A model generated the notes under the pieces. It saw only the letters and a program-made list of their open reading frames with translations, had not been told where the DNA came from and did no database searches. Source: Enteractinococcus helveticum (GTDB taxonomy: Bacteria; Actinomycetota; Actinomycetes; Actinomycetales; Micrococcaceae). Taken from it: 25,174 nucleotides of DNA. A program made the position numbers and the translations under genes. Shown piece by piece: positions 9,204 through 15,695 of this stretch (positions within the stretch are counted from its first letter, which is position 1; the number at the start of each line of letters is the position of its first letter). The DNA is taken from positions 1-25,174 of the forward strand of contig NZ_DYXC01000137.1 in assembly GCF_020742345.1 (NCBI RefSeq), given 5' to 3'.

Positions 9204-9215
9204 TATTAGATACGC
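9201..9215. promoter_or_regulatory. GTAT-N3-ATAC palindrome, candidate GntR-type operator
   Basis: GCGTATTAGATACGC is a perfect 6-bp inverted repeat around TAG. The GTAT...ATAC core is the shape commonly bound by GntR/FCD-family regulators, which often control vanillate and sugar-acid genes. A compact GTATAC occurs again at 9312-9317 near the importer start. No regulator gene is encoded in the segment. Confidence 0.45.
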
Positions 9216-9309
9216 GCCTTCGGCTAGCGACAAGGAGCTCGTCGGCAGGGTTAGACCGGGGTTGATTTGGAGAGATTGCAAATTTTTCTCATGACATTTC
9301 GAGGTGGAA

Positions 9310-9339
9310 TTGTATACTGAACTCAATGTGACGTAAATA
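9310..9339 (+). promoter_or_regulatory. Possible promoter of the ABC importer operon
   Basis: TTGTAT (9310-9315) and TAAATA (9334-9339) are 18 bp apart, 21 bp before the GTG start at 9361. An alternative -10, TATACT (9313-9318), has no convincing -35 upstream. Weak prediction. Confidence 0.3.
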
Positions 9340-9360
9340 ACACCTAGGGTTGGAGTGGGT

Positions 9361-10152
9361 GTGAACAGCCATGCTGCTGCCTTGACTCTGGAAGACGTCA
9401 GTCTTCATTTTGGCGGAGTCCATGTCTTGAAAGACGTGAGTTTTTCTGTTGCGCCCGGAACGATCTGCGGGCTCGTCGGACCCAATGGGGCTGGAAAAAC
9501 TTCGCTCTTTAACTGCATCAGTGGCCACTACCGTCTCACGTCAGGTTCCATTCGCATCGATGAGACCGTCGTGAGCGATACCCGTCCGGCGCAAATGGTG
9601 CGCCATGGGTTAGCGCGTACCTTCCAACACCCGGCGCTACAGCTCCAAGCCACGGTATTAGAAAACGTGATGCTTGGCGGACACTCACGACTCCCAGGGG
9701 GACCGCTGGCCTGGGCGCTGAAACTCCCTACCACGTGGCGCAGCGAGCGTGCCATGCGCGCCGAAGCCATTGAACTCTTAGAGCGCGTCGGCCTTGGCTG
9801 GGCCGTATGGAAATCCCCAGACGAACTCTCTCACGGACTGCATAAGAGCATCGAGTTATGCCGGGCGCTGTTATCCAAACCTCGGCTCTTACTCCTCGAC
9901 GAACCAGCCGCAGGGTTATCGCAACCCGAAGTCGACGCCTTCGCCGACACCGTGCGCGGGTTAGCCGACTCAGGGGAGATAATCATTGTTCTCGTGGAAC
10001 ACAACATGGGACTGATCTCCGAACTGTCAGACCAGGTCGTGGTCCTGAATTACGGCAGCAAGCTGATGGAGGGCACCGCACAGCAGGTTCAAACCGATCC
10101 ACGGGTCCTGGAGGCCTACCTGGGGGAGGAAGAGATCAATGGCGTTGCTTGA
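9361..10152 (+). CDS. HAAT-family ABC transporter ATP-binding protein (LivG-like)
   Basis: ATPase subunit of a branched-chain-amino-acid-type (HAAT) importer, 263 residues from GTG 9361. Walker A is GPNGAGKTSLFN; the signature is degenerate, LSHGLHKS, as is common in LivG-type subunits; Walker B is LLLLDEPAAGLS; and a switch histidine lies in VLVEHNMGL. It ends with the LivG-type tail TDPRVLEAYLGEEE. GTG 9361 is preferred over the in-frame GTG 9355 because GGAG at 9352-9355 is correctly spaced for it. It is the first gene of a five-gene operon and overlaps the next by 14 bp. HAAT importers carry amino acids but also aromatic acids in some bacteria, so the adjacent O-demethylase hints at an aromatic substrate. 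Confidence 0.92.
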   Translation: MNSHAAALTLEDVSLHFGGVHVLKDVSFSVAPGTICGLVGPNGAGKTSLFNCISGHYRLTSGSIRIDETVVSDTRPAQMVRHGLARTFQHPALQLQATVLENVMLGGHSRLPGGPLAWALKLPTTWRSERAMRAEAIELLERVGLGWAVWKSPDELSHGLHKSIELCRALLSKPRLLLLDEPAAGLSQPEVDAFADTVRGLADSGEIIIVLVEHNMGLISELSDQVVVLNYGSKLMEGTAQQVQTDPRVLEAYLGEEEINGVA

Positions 10153-10849
10153 AGTCGCAGACCTTAAAGCATTCTATGGCCCCGTCCAAGTATTAGACGG
10201 GGTATCTCTGAGCGTTCCCCAACAAGGGGCCGTGGGGATCCTAGGGGCCAATGGAGCAGGAAAGACGACGACGCTGCGGGCGATCAGCGGTGTTGTGCGA
10301 TCGCGCGGCACCATCCGTTTTGAGGGCAAGGATATTCGTGGCTTACGACCCGACCAAGTGGCAGCACTCGGAATCGCACACGTCCCTGAAGGCCGCGGCA
10401 CGCTGACGGGGCTCACCGTTCGGGAAAATCTCATGATCGGCGCGTATCTTCGCCGTGATCGAAAGAATATCGCAGCTGATATCGAGCACCTGCTGGAGCT
10501 ATTCCCACAACTCAAGGAACGACTGAACTCAGCAGCCTCCGCACTCTCCGGGGGAGAGCAACAAATGCTGGCCGTAGGTCGCGCGTGGATGGCAAAACCC
10601 AAACTCATGCTGCTCGATGAGGCATCGCTCGGACTGGCCCCCAGTACTTCCCGCACCGTGTACGACTCGATTGGTCGTCTCCGCGCAGAAACCGGCCTGG
10701 CGATGCTCATTGTCGAGCAAAACGCCAACCGAGCCTTCTCGATCGTTGACTCCGCGGTCGTGCTGGAAACCGGTCGCAGCGTGCTAACCGGCACGGTGGA
10801 GGAGCTCCGCGGCCGTGACGAGATTCGCAAGGCCTATCTGGGAGGGTGA
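10139..10849 (+). CDS. HAAT-family ABC transporter ATP-binding protein (LivF-like)
   Basis: Second ATPase of the importer, 236 residues, the usual LivF size. Walker A is GANGAGKTTT, the canonical signature is LSGGEQQMLAVGRAW, Walker B is LMLLDEASLGLAP, and the switch histidine position reads IVEQN, as is normal for LivF. It forms a heterodimer with the LivG-like ATPase under the two permeases. ATG 10139 lies inside the end of the previous gene (14-bp overlap) and is preceded by GGGGGAGGAAGAG. The next gene starts 3 bp after its stop. Confidence 0.93.
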   Translation: MALLEVADLKAFYGPVQVLDGVSLSVPQQGAVGILGANGAGKTTTLRAISGVVRSRGTIRFEGKDIRGLRPDQVAALGIAHVPEGRGTLTGLTVRENLMIGAYLRRDRKNIAADIEHLLELFPQLKERLNSAASALSGGEQQMLAVGRAWMAKPKLMLLDEASLGLAPSTSRTVYDSIGRLRAETGLAMLIVEQNANRAFSIVDSAVVLETGRSVLTGTVEELRGRDEIRKAYLGG

Positions 10850-10852
10850 CGC

Positions 10853-11734
10853 ATGGGAGCATTTGCACAGCTAGTGGTCGACGGCCTGGCCATGGGTGCC
10901 GTCTACGGGGCACTGGCACTGGCGATCGTGCTAGTGCACCAATCCACCGGGGTCGTCAACTTCGCCCAGGGCGGCCTAGCAGTATTGTCGGGATACTTTG
11001 CCTACACTTTTCTGGGCTTGAACGTGCCACTGCTGCTGGCCATCCTCTTATCGGTCGCCATCTCATTCATCATGGGTGCCCTCATCGAACGGTTTATCAT
11101 CCGACGCTTCGAAGGCGGCGACATGCACACCACCGTGGTCGTCACCGTAGGCCTCTTGACGCTCGCCACAGGGATTGCAGGGTGGTTGTGGAGCTACAAC
11201 AACCTCCGACTACCATCCTTGTTTCCCCCGGATTTCTTCAGGGTCCTGGGAGTCAGCATTAGCTGGCGCTCCTTCGGCACCTTCATCGTGATTATTGCGA
11301 TCATGGTGCTCTTACAGCTCCTCTTCCAAAAAACCCGGATCGGCCTGGCCTTGCGGGCAGTCGCCGATAACCCTCGCTCGGCAGCATTTTCCGGGCTGCC
11401 GGTCGAGCGCCTGCTCATGGTCGGCTGGGGCCTCGCTGCTGCGTTGGGTGCGGTGGCAGGCGTGCTGGTCGCCCCGCGACTCACACTCACCCCGGGCATG
11501 ATGGACGGGCCACTCGTCTACGCCCTGGCCGCGGTAATCCTTGGCGGTATATCGAGCCCCGTCGGCGTTGTGGTTGCCGCCAGCCTGATTGGGATTCTAG
11601 AAAACCTCGCGGCGGTCTATCTGCCGTTTATCGGGCATGATCTGAAGATTGCGGTACCCTTCTTGCTCCTGTTTGCCGTGCTGCTGATCCGACCAGAAGG
11701 CCTCTTCGGCCGCAAGAGCGTTGAGAGGGTGTAA
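10853..11734 (+). CDS. HAAT-family ABC transporter permease (LivH-like)
   Basis: Integral membrane permease of 293 residues with about eight hydrophobic segments and the LivH opening VDGLAMGAVYGALALAIVLVHQSTGVVNFAQGGLAVLSGY. Near the centre it has the cytoplasmic EAA-like loop KTRIGLALRAVADNPRSAAFSGLPVERL, which docks with the ATPases. ATG 10853 has GGAGGGTGA just before it, overlapping the end of the previous gene. Only 5 bp separate it from the next permease gene. Substrate cannot be read from sequence. Confidence 0.92.
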   Translation: MGAFAQLVVDGLAMGAVYGALALAIVLVHQSTGVVNFAQGGLAVLSGYFAYTFLGLNVPLLLAILLSVAISFIMGALIERFIIRRFEGGDMHTTVVVTVGLLTLATGIAGWLWSYNNLRLPSLFPPDFFRVLGVSISWRSFGTFIVIIAIMVLLQLLFQKTRIGLALRAVADNPRSAAFSGLPVERLLMVGWGLAAALGAVAGVLVAPRLTLTPGMMDGPLVYALAAVILGGISSPVGVVVAASLIGILENLAAVYLPFIGHDLKIAVPFLLLFAVLLIRPEGLFGRKSVERV

Positions 11735-11739
11735 TCGTC

Positions 11740-12822
11740 ATGACCAAGCCCGCGCCAACGCAGAAGCCAACCAGCCTTGGATCGTATAAGGACTACGGGA
11801 CAGGCCAGAGCATATTCGACCGAACCTGGGTGAAAATAACGCTCGGTATTGTTTTCGCCGTCCTGCTCGTTATTGCACCCTTACTCTTGCCGATCCCGGT
11901 CAACCAAACCCTGGCACGCGTCGGGGTCTTTGCGGTCGCAGTGCTCGGCCTGAACGTCATCATGGGATACAACGGGCAGGTATCGCTGGGACAAATCTTC
12001 TTTGTCGGGCTGGGGGCGTATGCCACCGCCTACGGGGTCAATCAGGACTGGAACATCATCCTGGTCTTTCTCCTCACTCTGCTCATCACAGGGCTGGCCG
12101 GATTAATCATCGCGCTCGCAGCCGCCCGCCTGGGCGGGCTGGCTATCGCCATGGTGACCGTGGCACTTCCTGTCGTGGGCGTGCCACTGGCCAAACGTCT
12201 GTCTGGGCTGACCGGTGGTTCCCAAGGGACTTCAGCGCGATTCTCGTCGGCACCAGAATGGTCGGGGCTCGCCAACGATCAGTGGCAGTACTACATCGTG
12301 TTAGTCATCACGGCCGTCATCTTTCTTCTCGTCCGTAACCTGGTGAAGGGTCGCTTCGGCCGCGCCCTACAGATCGTGCGCGAAAACGAAGCCGTGGCAG
12401 GCTCCGTCGGCGTCTCACCCTATTGGTATAAGGTGCTGGCATTCTCGATCGCAGCCATGATCGGTGGTGTCAGTGGCTTCCTCTACATGGTCGTAGTCCA
12501 GTACACCTCGCCCGAAACCCTCGCCTTCCACCACTCGATCAACCTGCTGGCCGCCATGGTGGTCGGCGGCTCCGCCAGCATCATCGGATCCCTGCTTGGC
12601 GGCATCTACTACGTCATGGTGCCAAACTTCACCAACGATGTGGCACCCACCCTCACCGCCTTGATCCAAGGCGTCATCCTGCTCGCCGTGCTGTTCATCC
12701 TGCCTGGCGGTCTGGCCAGTCTGCCGCGTGTACTGCGACGACAATTCCGACGGCGGTCCTCTCGGACGCCCACCAGTGACGAGCCGGCACCCCATGATTC
12801 CAATAAAGGAGACTCATCATGA
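11740..12822 (+). CDS. HAAT-family ABC transporter permease (LivM-like)
   Basis: Second permease, 360 residues. A polar N-terminal extension of about 40 residues precedes the membrane core. The LivM-type features are the segment VLGLNVIMGYNGQVSLGQ, the long alanine/glycine-rich transmembrane segments, and the EAA-like loop RFGRALQIVRENEAVAGSVGVSP. A conserved late segment, MVVGGSASIIGSLLGGIYY, precedes an Arg-rich, disordered C-terminal tail of about 35 residues. Its TGA overlaps the ATG of the binding-protein gene (ATGA), so the two are translationally coupled. Confidence 0.92.
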   Translation: MTKPAPTQKPTSLGSYKDYGTGQSIFDRTWVKITLGIVFAVLLVIAPLLLPIPVNQTLARVGVFAVAVLGLNVIMGYNGQVSLGQIFFVGLGAYATAYGVNQDWNIILVFLLTLLITGLAGLIIALAAARLGGLAIAMVTVALPVVGVPLAKRLSGLTGGSQGTSARFSSAPEWSGLANDQWQYYIVLVITAVIFLLVRNLVKGRFGRALQIVRENEAVAGSVGVSPYWYKVLAFSIAAMIGGVSGFLYMVVVQYTSPETLAFHHSINLLAAMVVGGSASIIGSLLGGIYYVMVPNFTNDVAPTLTALIQGVILLAVLFILPGGLASLPRVLRRQFRRRSSRTPTSDEPAPHDSNKGDSS

Positions 12823-14063
12823 CTACCCACCGTATGACAAGCAAACTCCTCAAATTCTTCGCGCTCAGCTCGGTCATCGCACTTGCCGCGACCGGGTGTG
12901 GTCGCGGGGGAGACGACGCAGAATCGAGCCCCGGGATTACCGAAGACAACATCACCGTGGGTGTCACCACCCCGCTGAGTGGTGCAACAGCCGGCCCAGG
13001 AAACTGTACGGTAGCCGGACTGGTGGCCTACTTCGAGGCAGCCAATGAAGCCGGCGGCATCGAGTTCGGCGACGGCCAGACCCGTGAAGTCACCATCCAA
13101 GCCTACGACGACGCCTACGACCCACAACGAGCACTGACCAACTTCCAGCAAAACCAAAGCGATGTTTTCGCGTTCACCTCCGGCCTCGGCACACCGACCA
13201 ACCGTGCCTACCGTGAAGCAGCCATCGATAACGAGGTCCCGCAAGTCCTCGTCCAGACCGGCGACCCCATCTTCAGTAATCGAGAAGAGAGTCCTTGGCA
13301 GCTTGGTTTCATTCCGATCTATCAAAACGAAGGTGAAGCCTTCGGCCAGCTGCTGGCAGAATCTGGTGAGGACCTCACCGTAGCGATGCTGTCCCAAAAC
13401 GACGACTACGGTGAAGGGTACGTCGAAGGCTTCAAAGAAGCCGTCGCTGACGCCGACAACATCGAGATCGTCGCCGAGCTGACCTATGAGGCAACCGATA
13501 CGTCAGTGGATGCTCAGCTGACTGAGCTAGCAGCCACGGACGCTGATGTCTTCTTCAACGCCATGTCCATCACCCCGCTAGTCGTTTCAGCAATCGAACG
13601 CGTCCAAGGACTCGACTGGTCGCCAAGCTGGTTCCTACCCTCGAACACCTCCAGCCCTGTCGCAATTCTCGACCCGGCCGGTGCTGACGAAGCTGACGGC
13701 TTCTACACCGTGGCATTCGCGAAAGCACCGCAAAGTCCAGAATTCGCTGACGACGAGGACGTCACAGAATTCCTTGCCAACCTAGAACAGTACTCCGGTG
13801 AATATACGACCACCCCTGACTTCCCACACTGCATGTGGAGCTACATGATTGGTGCAACCCTCGAAGAAGCGTTCAAATCCATGAACGAACCCACCCGAGA
13901 GGACTTCATGACAGCACTGCGTGACATATCCAACTTCCAGGCACCGCTGATGCTTGAGGGAACAGCGGTCGACACCACCGTGGATGGCCAGCCAGCAGTA
14001 TCCAGCCTTGTCGTACAGCGATATAACGGTACCGGCTATGAGGCTGCCGAAGCATTCGAATGA
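12819..14063 (+). CDS. ABC transporter substrate-binding lipoprotein (Peripla_BP_6 type)
   Basis: A 414-residue extracytoplasmic solute-binding protein. Residues 1-26 form a lipoprotein signal peptide with lipobox LAATGC and predicted lipidation at Cys27, followed by an acidic linker. The mature part starts with the type I periplasmic-binding fold typical of HAAT receptors: ITEDNITVGVTTPLSGATAG, then DDAYDPQRALTNFQQN, LSQNDDYGEGYVEGFKEA and a late segment with FLANLEQYSGEYTTTPDF. It captures the substrate at the membrane surface for the LivGFHM-like complex encoded just upstream. Being last in the operon is a common arrangement. The ligand is unknown; amino acids, aromatic acids or other small organic acids are possible. 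Confidence 0.92.
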   Translation: MTTHRMTSKLLKFFALSSVIALAATGCGRGGDDAESSPGITEDNITVGVTTPLSGATAGPGNCTVAGLVAYFEAANEAGGIEFGDGQTREVTIQAYDDAYDPQRALTNFQQNQSDVFAFTSGLGTPTNRAYREAAIDNEVPQVLVQTGDPIFSNREESPWQLGFIPIYQNEGEAFGQLLAESGEDLTVAMLSQNDDYGEGYVEGFKEAVADADNIEIVAELTYEATDTSVDAQLTELAATDADVFFNAMSITPLVVSAIERVQGLDWSPSWFLPSNTSSPVAILDPAGADEADGFYTVAFAKAPQSPEFADDEDVTEFLANLEQYSGEYTTTPDFPHCMWSYMIGATLEEAFKSMNEPTREDFMTALRDISNFQAPLMLEGTAVDTTVDGQPAVSSLVVQRYNGTGYEAAEAFE

Positions 14064-14091
14064 GGCATAATATAATGACTCAAATTATGCT

Positions 14092-14145
14092 GTAACCTAA
14101 ACGCGTACCCCGATTTTGCATTTGTGAAAATCGGGTGTAAGGTTA
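14092..14145 (+). terminator. Hairpin ending the importer operon
   Basis: CCCGATTTT (14109-14117) pairs perfectly with AAAATCGGG (14127-14135), and an outer TAACCT/AGGTTA pairing (14092-14097 with 14140-14145) can extend it. A smaller GCATAAT/ATTATGC repeat lies just before. The lower arm runs into the start of direct repeat copy B. No long T-tract follows. Confidence 0.5.
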
Positions 14146-14257
14146 TATTTCGGTTCGGGTAGCTGACCTGTTCCGAAATGAGGGCGTATAGCTCAGGCGG
14201 TTAGAGCGCATCGCTGATAACGATGAGGTCCCAAGTTCAAGTCTTGGTACGCCCACT
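14144..14257. repeat. Direct repeat copy B (tRNA-Ile plus 38 bp upstream)
   Basis: Partner of 7582-7695, the same 114-bp length and orientation, with differences at only five positions, all upstream of the tRNA. Downstream of this copy the normal actinobacterial order (DLW-39, tRNA-Ala) resumes, so copy B is joined to the ancestral right flank. Confidence 0.95.
14182..14255 (+). tRNA. tRNA-Ile(GAT), copy B
   Basis: A 74-nt cloverleaf identical base for base to the gene at 7620-7693: acceptor GGGCGTA/TACGCCC, anticodon GAT in loop CTGATAA, discriminator A, no encoded CCA. It precedes the DLW-39 gene and tRNA-Ala. Confidence 0.97.
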
Positions 14258-14276
14258 ACACTTACAAGGAGTGAAC

Positions 14277-14396
14277 ATGAAAAAAGTTCTTCTAGGACTT
14301 GCCATGATCGCTGCTGCAGGTGTAACTTATAAGATCGTTGCAGATCGTAAAGAAGCCCAAGACATTTGGGCAGCAGCAACAGATATAATCGAATAA
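14277..14396 (+). CDS. DLW-39 family small membrane peptide
   Basis: A 39-residue peptide, exactly the family length, with a hydrophobic N-terminal segment (KVLLGLAMIAAAGVTYKIV) and a charged C-terminus. The D-L-W signature appears here as QDIWAAATD. The gene is typically found between tRNA-Ile and tRNA-Ala after gyrA in actinobacteria, as here. ATG 14277 is preceded by AAGGAG at 14266-14271. Function is unknown; one membrane-spanning helix is likely. The call rests on length, motif and location. Confidence 0.85.
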   Translation: MKKVLLGLAMIAAAGVTYKIVADRKEAQDIWAAATDIIE

Positions 14397-14402
14397 ATCC
14401 TC

Positions 14403-14475
14403 GGGGGCATGGCGCAATTGGTAGCGCATCTGCTTTGCAAGCAGAGGGTTAGGGGTTCGAGTCCCCTTGCCTCCA
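14403..14475 (+). tRNA. tRNA-Ala(TGC)
   Basis: A 73-nt cloverleaf: acceptor GGGGGCA (14403-14409) pairs with TGCCTCC (14468-14474) with one G-U pair, discriminator A. Anticodon stem CTGCT/AGCAG closes loop TTTGCAA with anticodon TGC. The T-arm is GGGGTTCGAGTCCCC. CCA is not encoded. Confidence 0.97.
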
Positions 14476-14483
14476 CACTTTGC

Positions 14484-14517
14484 AAGAACCGGAACTGCTC
14501 AGTCAGTTCCGGTTCTT
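14484..14517 (+). terminator. Intrinsic terminator after tRNA-Ala
   Basis: AAGAACCGGAACTG (14484-14497) and CAGTTCCGGTTCTT (14504-14517) form a perfect 14-bp stem with loop CTCAGT, ending in a short T-rich stretch (TTCTTTGT). It lies 8 bp after the tRNA. Confidence 0.85.
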
Positions 14518-14581
14518 TGTGCTTCACGCGATAATGACGTGGCGTACTCCTGCTATCCTTTGTCGCACGTTTGCTGCGAGT

Positions 14582-14602
14582 TATGATGTTAGTCACATCA
14601 TA
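14582..14602. promoter_or_regulatory. 8-bp inverted repeat before the AraC-family regulator
   Basis: TATGATGT (14582-14589) and ACATCATA (14595-14602) are perfect complements around TAGTC. It ends two bases before the ribosome binding site GAAGGGG of the regulator gene, so it could be an autoregulatory operator or an RNA hairpin. Confidence 0.5.
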
Positions 14603-14618
14603 GCGAAGGGGTCTTTGC

Positions 14619-15617
14619 GTGCAAACTTACGATCTTAGTTCGTCATCCCGAAAGCCATCTAGCCCAACACTGTCGGTATTTTCGACGGTACGTGCCCCAA
14701 TTGAAGAGCGAATCCCATTGTGGGAAGAGCAAACACGGACCACGATGTTGGGCTTGAGGGTGTCGAGCTATGCAAAGGAGAGCATTTCTAGCTCTCTAGT
14801 CCATTCGTCGCTGAAGACACTCAAGCTGACGGCTATTGCAGGTAATGAACACTTAGTAGAGCGGTCGGATGACTTACTTAAGGAAAGCCCCTCTGACGAC
14901 ATAGCTTTTTGTTTACTGAATAAGGGCGAAGCCTTTTACTACAGCCGCCAAGGAGTCACTACTCTGCATGCGCTCGACGCAGTAATTTATGACGCAGATA
15001 CGCCTTTCCTGTATGGCTTTAAAACAGATATGGCCCAGTATGTTTTTCAGATCCCACGATCCCGGTTTTATCGCATGACTGGTAGAAGTTCGCTGGATGA
15101 ACCGCTGTTCTTTCGCAACAGCAGCACGAGCATGCTGAACGCTAGCCGGCGGATCTTTGCTTCCACCATCCAGACGCTCCGTGAAGGCAAATCATTAAAC
15201 GCGGCTCAGGTTGAAAATGTCTTTGAGAGGGTATTCGAACACCTGGTAGCTGCAGACCAGCATAAGCCCGATGAGGCATACTTCGTCGCAGCGAAAGCAT
15301 ATATCCTCTCGCACTGGCACGTCCCCGACTTATCCGTTGCTGATGTAGCCAAAGAAGTGGGCATCAGTGAAAGGCAACTGGCTCGAGTCTTCTTTGCTAA
15401 GGATCTCAGTGTGGGTAAATTCATTAGTGACGTGCGGTTGGAAAACGCTTATAAACTTCTGACTGGTGAAAGCTCGCGGGAGATATCCATAGGGGAGATT
15501 TCTCAGCTTGCTGGTTTTCGTCACGCCTCTCAATTTTCTCGTGCCTTTAGGAGAAGATTTGGTATCACGCCGCGAGATGCCCGGCGCTCAAGCAAGGAGC
15601 TCCCTCAAGCCCGGTAG
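14619..15617 (+). CDS. AraC-family transcriptional regulator
   Basis: A 332-residue regulator. The N-terminal 200 residues match the AraC-like ligand-binding layout seen in FeaR/NphR-type activators of aromatic oxidation genes, with the beta-rich stretch AFCLLNKGEAFYY and VIYDADTPFLYGF, then a polar linker. The C-terminal domain (about 225-325) has two helix-turn-helix units, LSVADVAKEVGISERQLARVF and ISIGEISQLAGFRHASQFSRAF, ending with the family motif RRRFGITPRDAR. GTG 14619 is used, with GAAGGGG upstream at 14604-14610. It faces the alpha/beta hydrolase gene and is near the hydroxyquinol operon, so it is the best local candidate to activate that cluster on an aromatic inducer; that link is inferred. 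Confidence 0.88.
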   Translation: MQTYDLSSSSRKPSSPTLSVFSTVRAPIEERIPLWEEQTRTTMLGLRVSSYAKESISSSLVHSSLKTLKLTAIAGNEHLVERSDDLLKESPSDDIAFCLLNKGEAFYYSRQGVTTLHALDAVIYDADTPFLYGFKTDMAQYVFQIPRSRFYRMTGRSSLDEPLFFRNSSTSMLNASRRIFASTIQTLREGKSLNAAQVENVFERVFEHLVAADQHKPDEAYFVAAKAYILSHWHVPDLSVADVAKEVGISERQLARVFFAKDLSVGKFISDVRLENAYKLLTGESSREISIGEISQLAGFRHASQFSRAFRRRFGITPRDARRSSKELPQAR

Positions 15618-15629
15618 GGCTGAAGAATG

Positions 15630-15662
15630 ATCGGCGCTGGCATCTGTTGTGCCAGCGCCGAT
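15630..15662. terminator. Bidirectional terminator between convergent genes
   Basis: ATCGGCGCTGGCA (15630-15642) and TGCCAGCGCCGAT (15650-15662) form a perfect 13-bp GC-rich stem with a 7-base loop. It is centred in the 78-bp gap between the convergent regulator and hydrolase genes. Confidence 0.75.
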
Positions 15663-15695
15663 GCGTCTCGAAGTGACAGACTTATGAAATGCTCG

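Noticed and set aside
12609..13397. 262-codon minus-strand frame across the importer permease and binding-protein genes
   Set aside because: It spans two well-defined genes on the other strand and shows no domain.
7696..14143. Integrative element with its own integrase
   Set aside because: Every gene between the repeats is accounted for as demethylase or importer; no recombinase or transposase is seen, so the insert cannot be called a self-mobile element.
14182..14475. Possible rRNA operon spacer (tRNA-Ile and tRNA-Ala pair)
   Set aside because: No 16S, 23S or 5S sequence is present; the pair belongs to the gyrA-DLW-39 neighbourhood.
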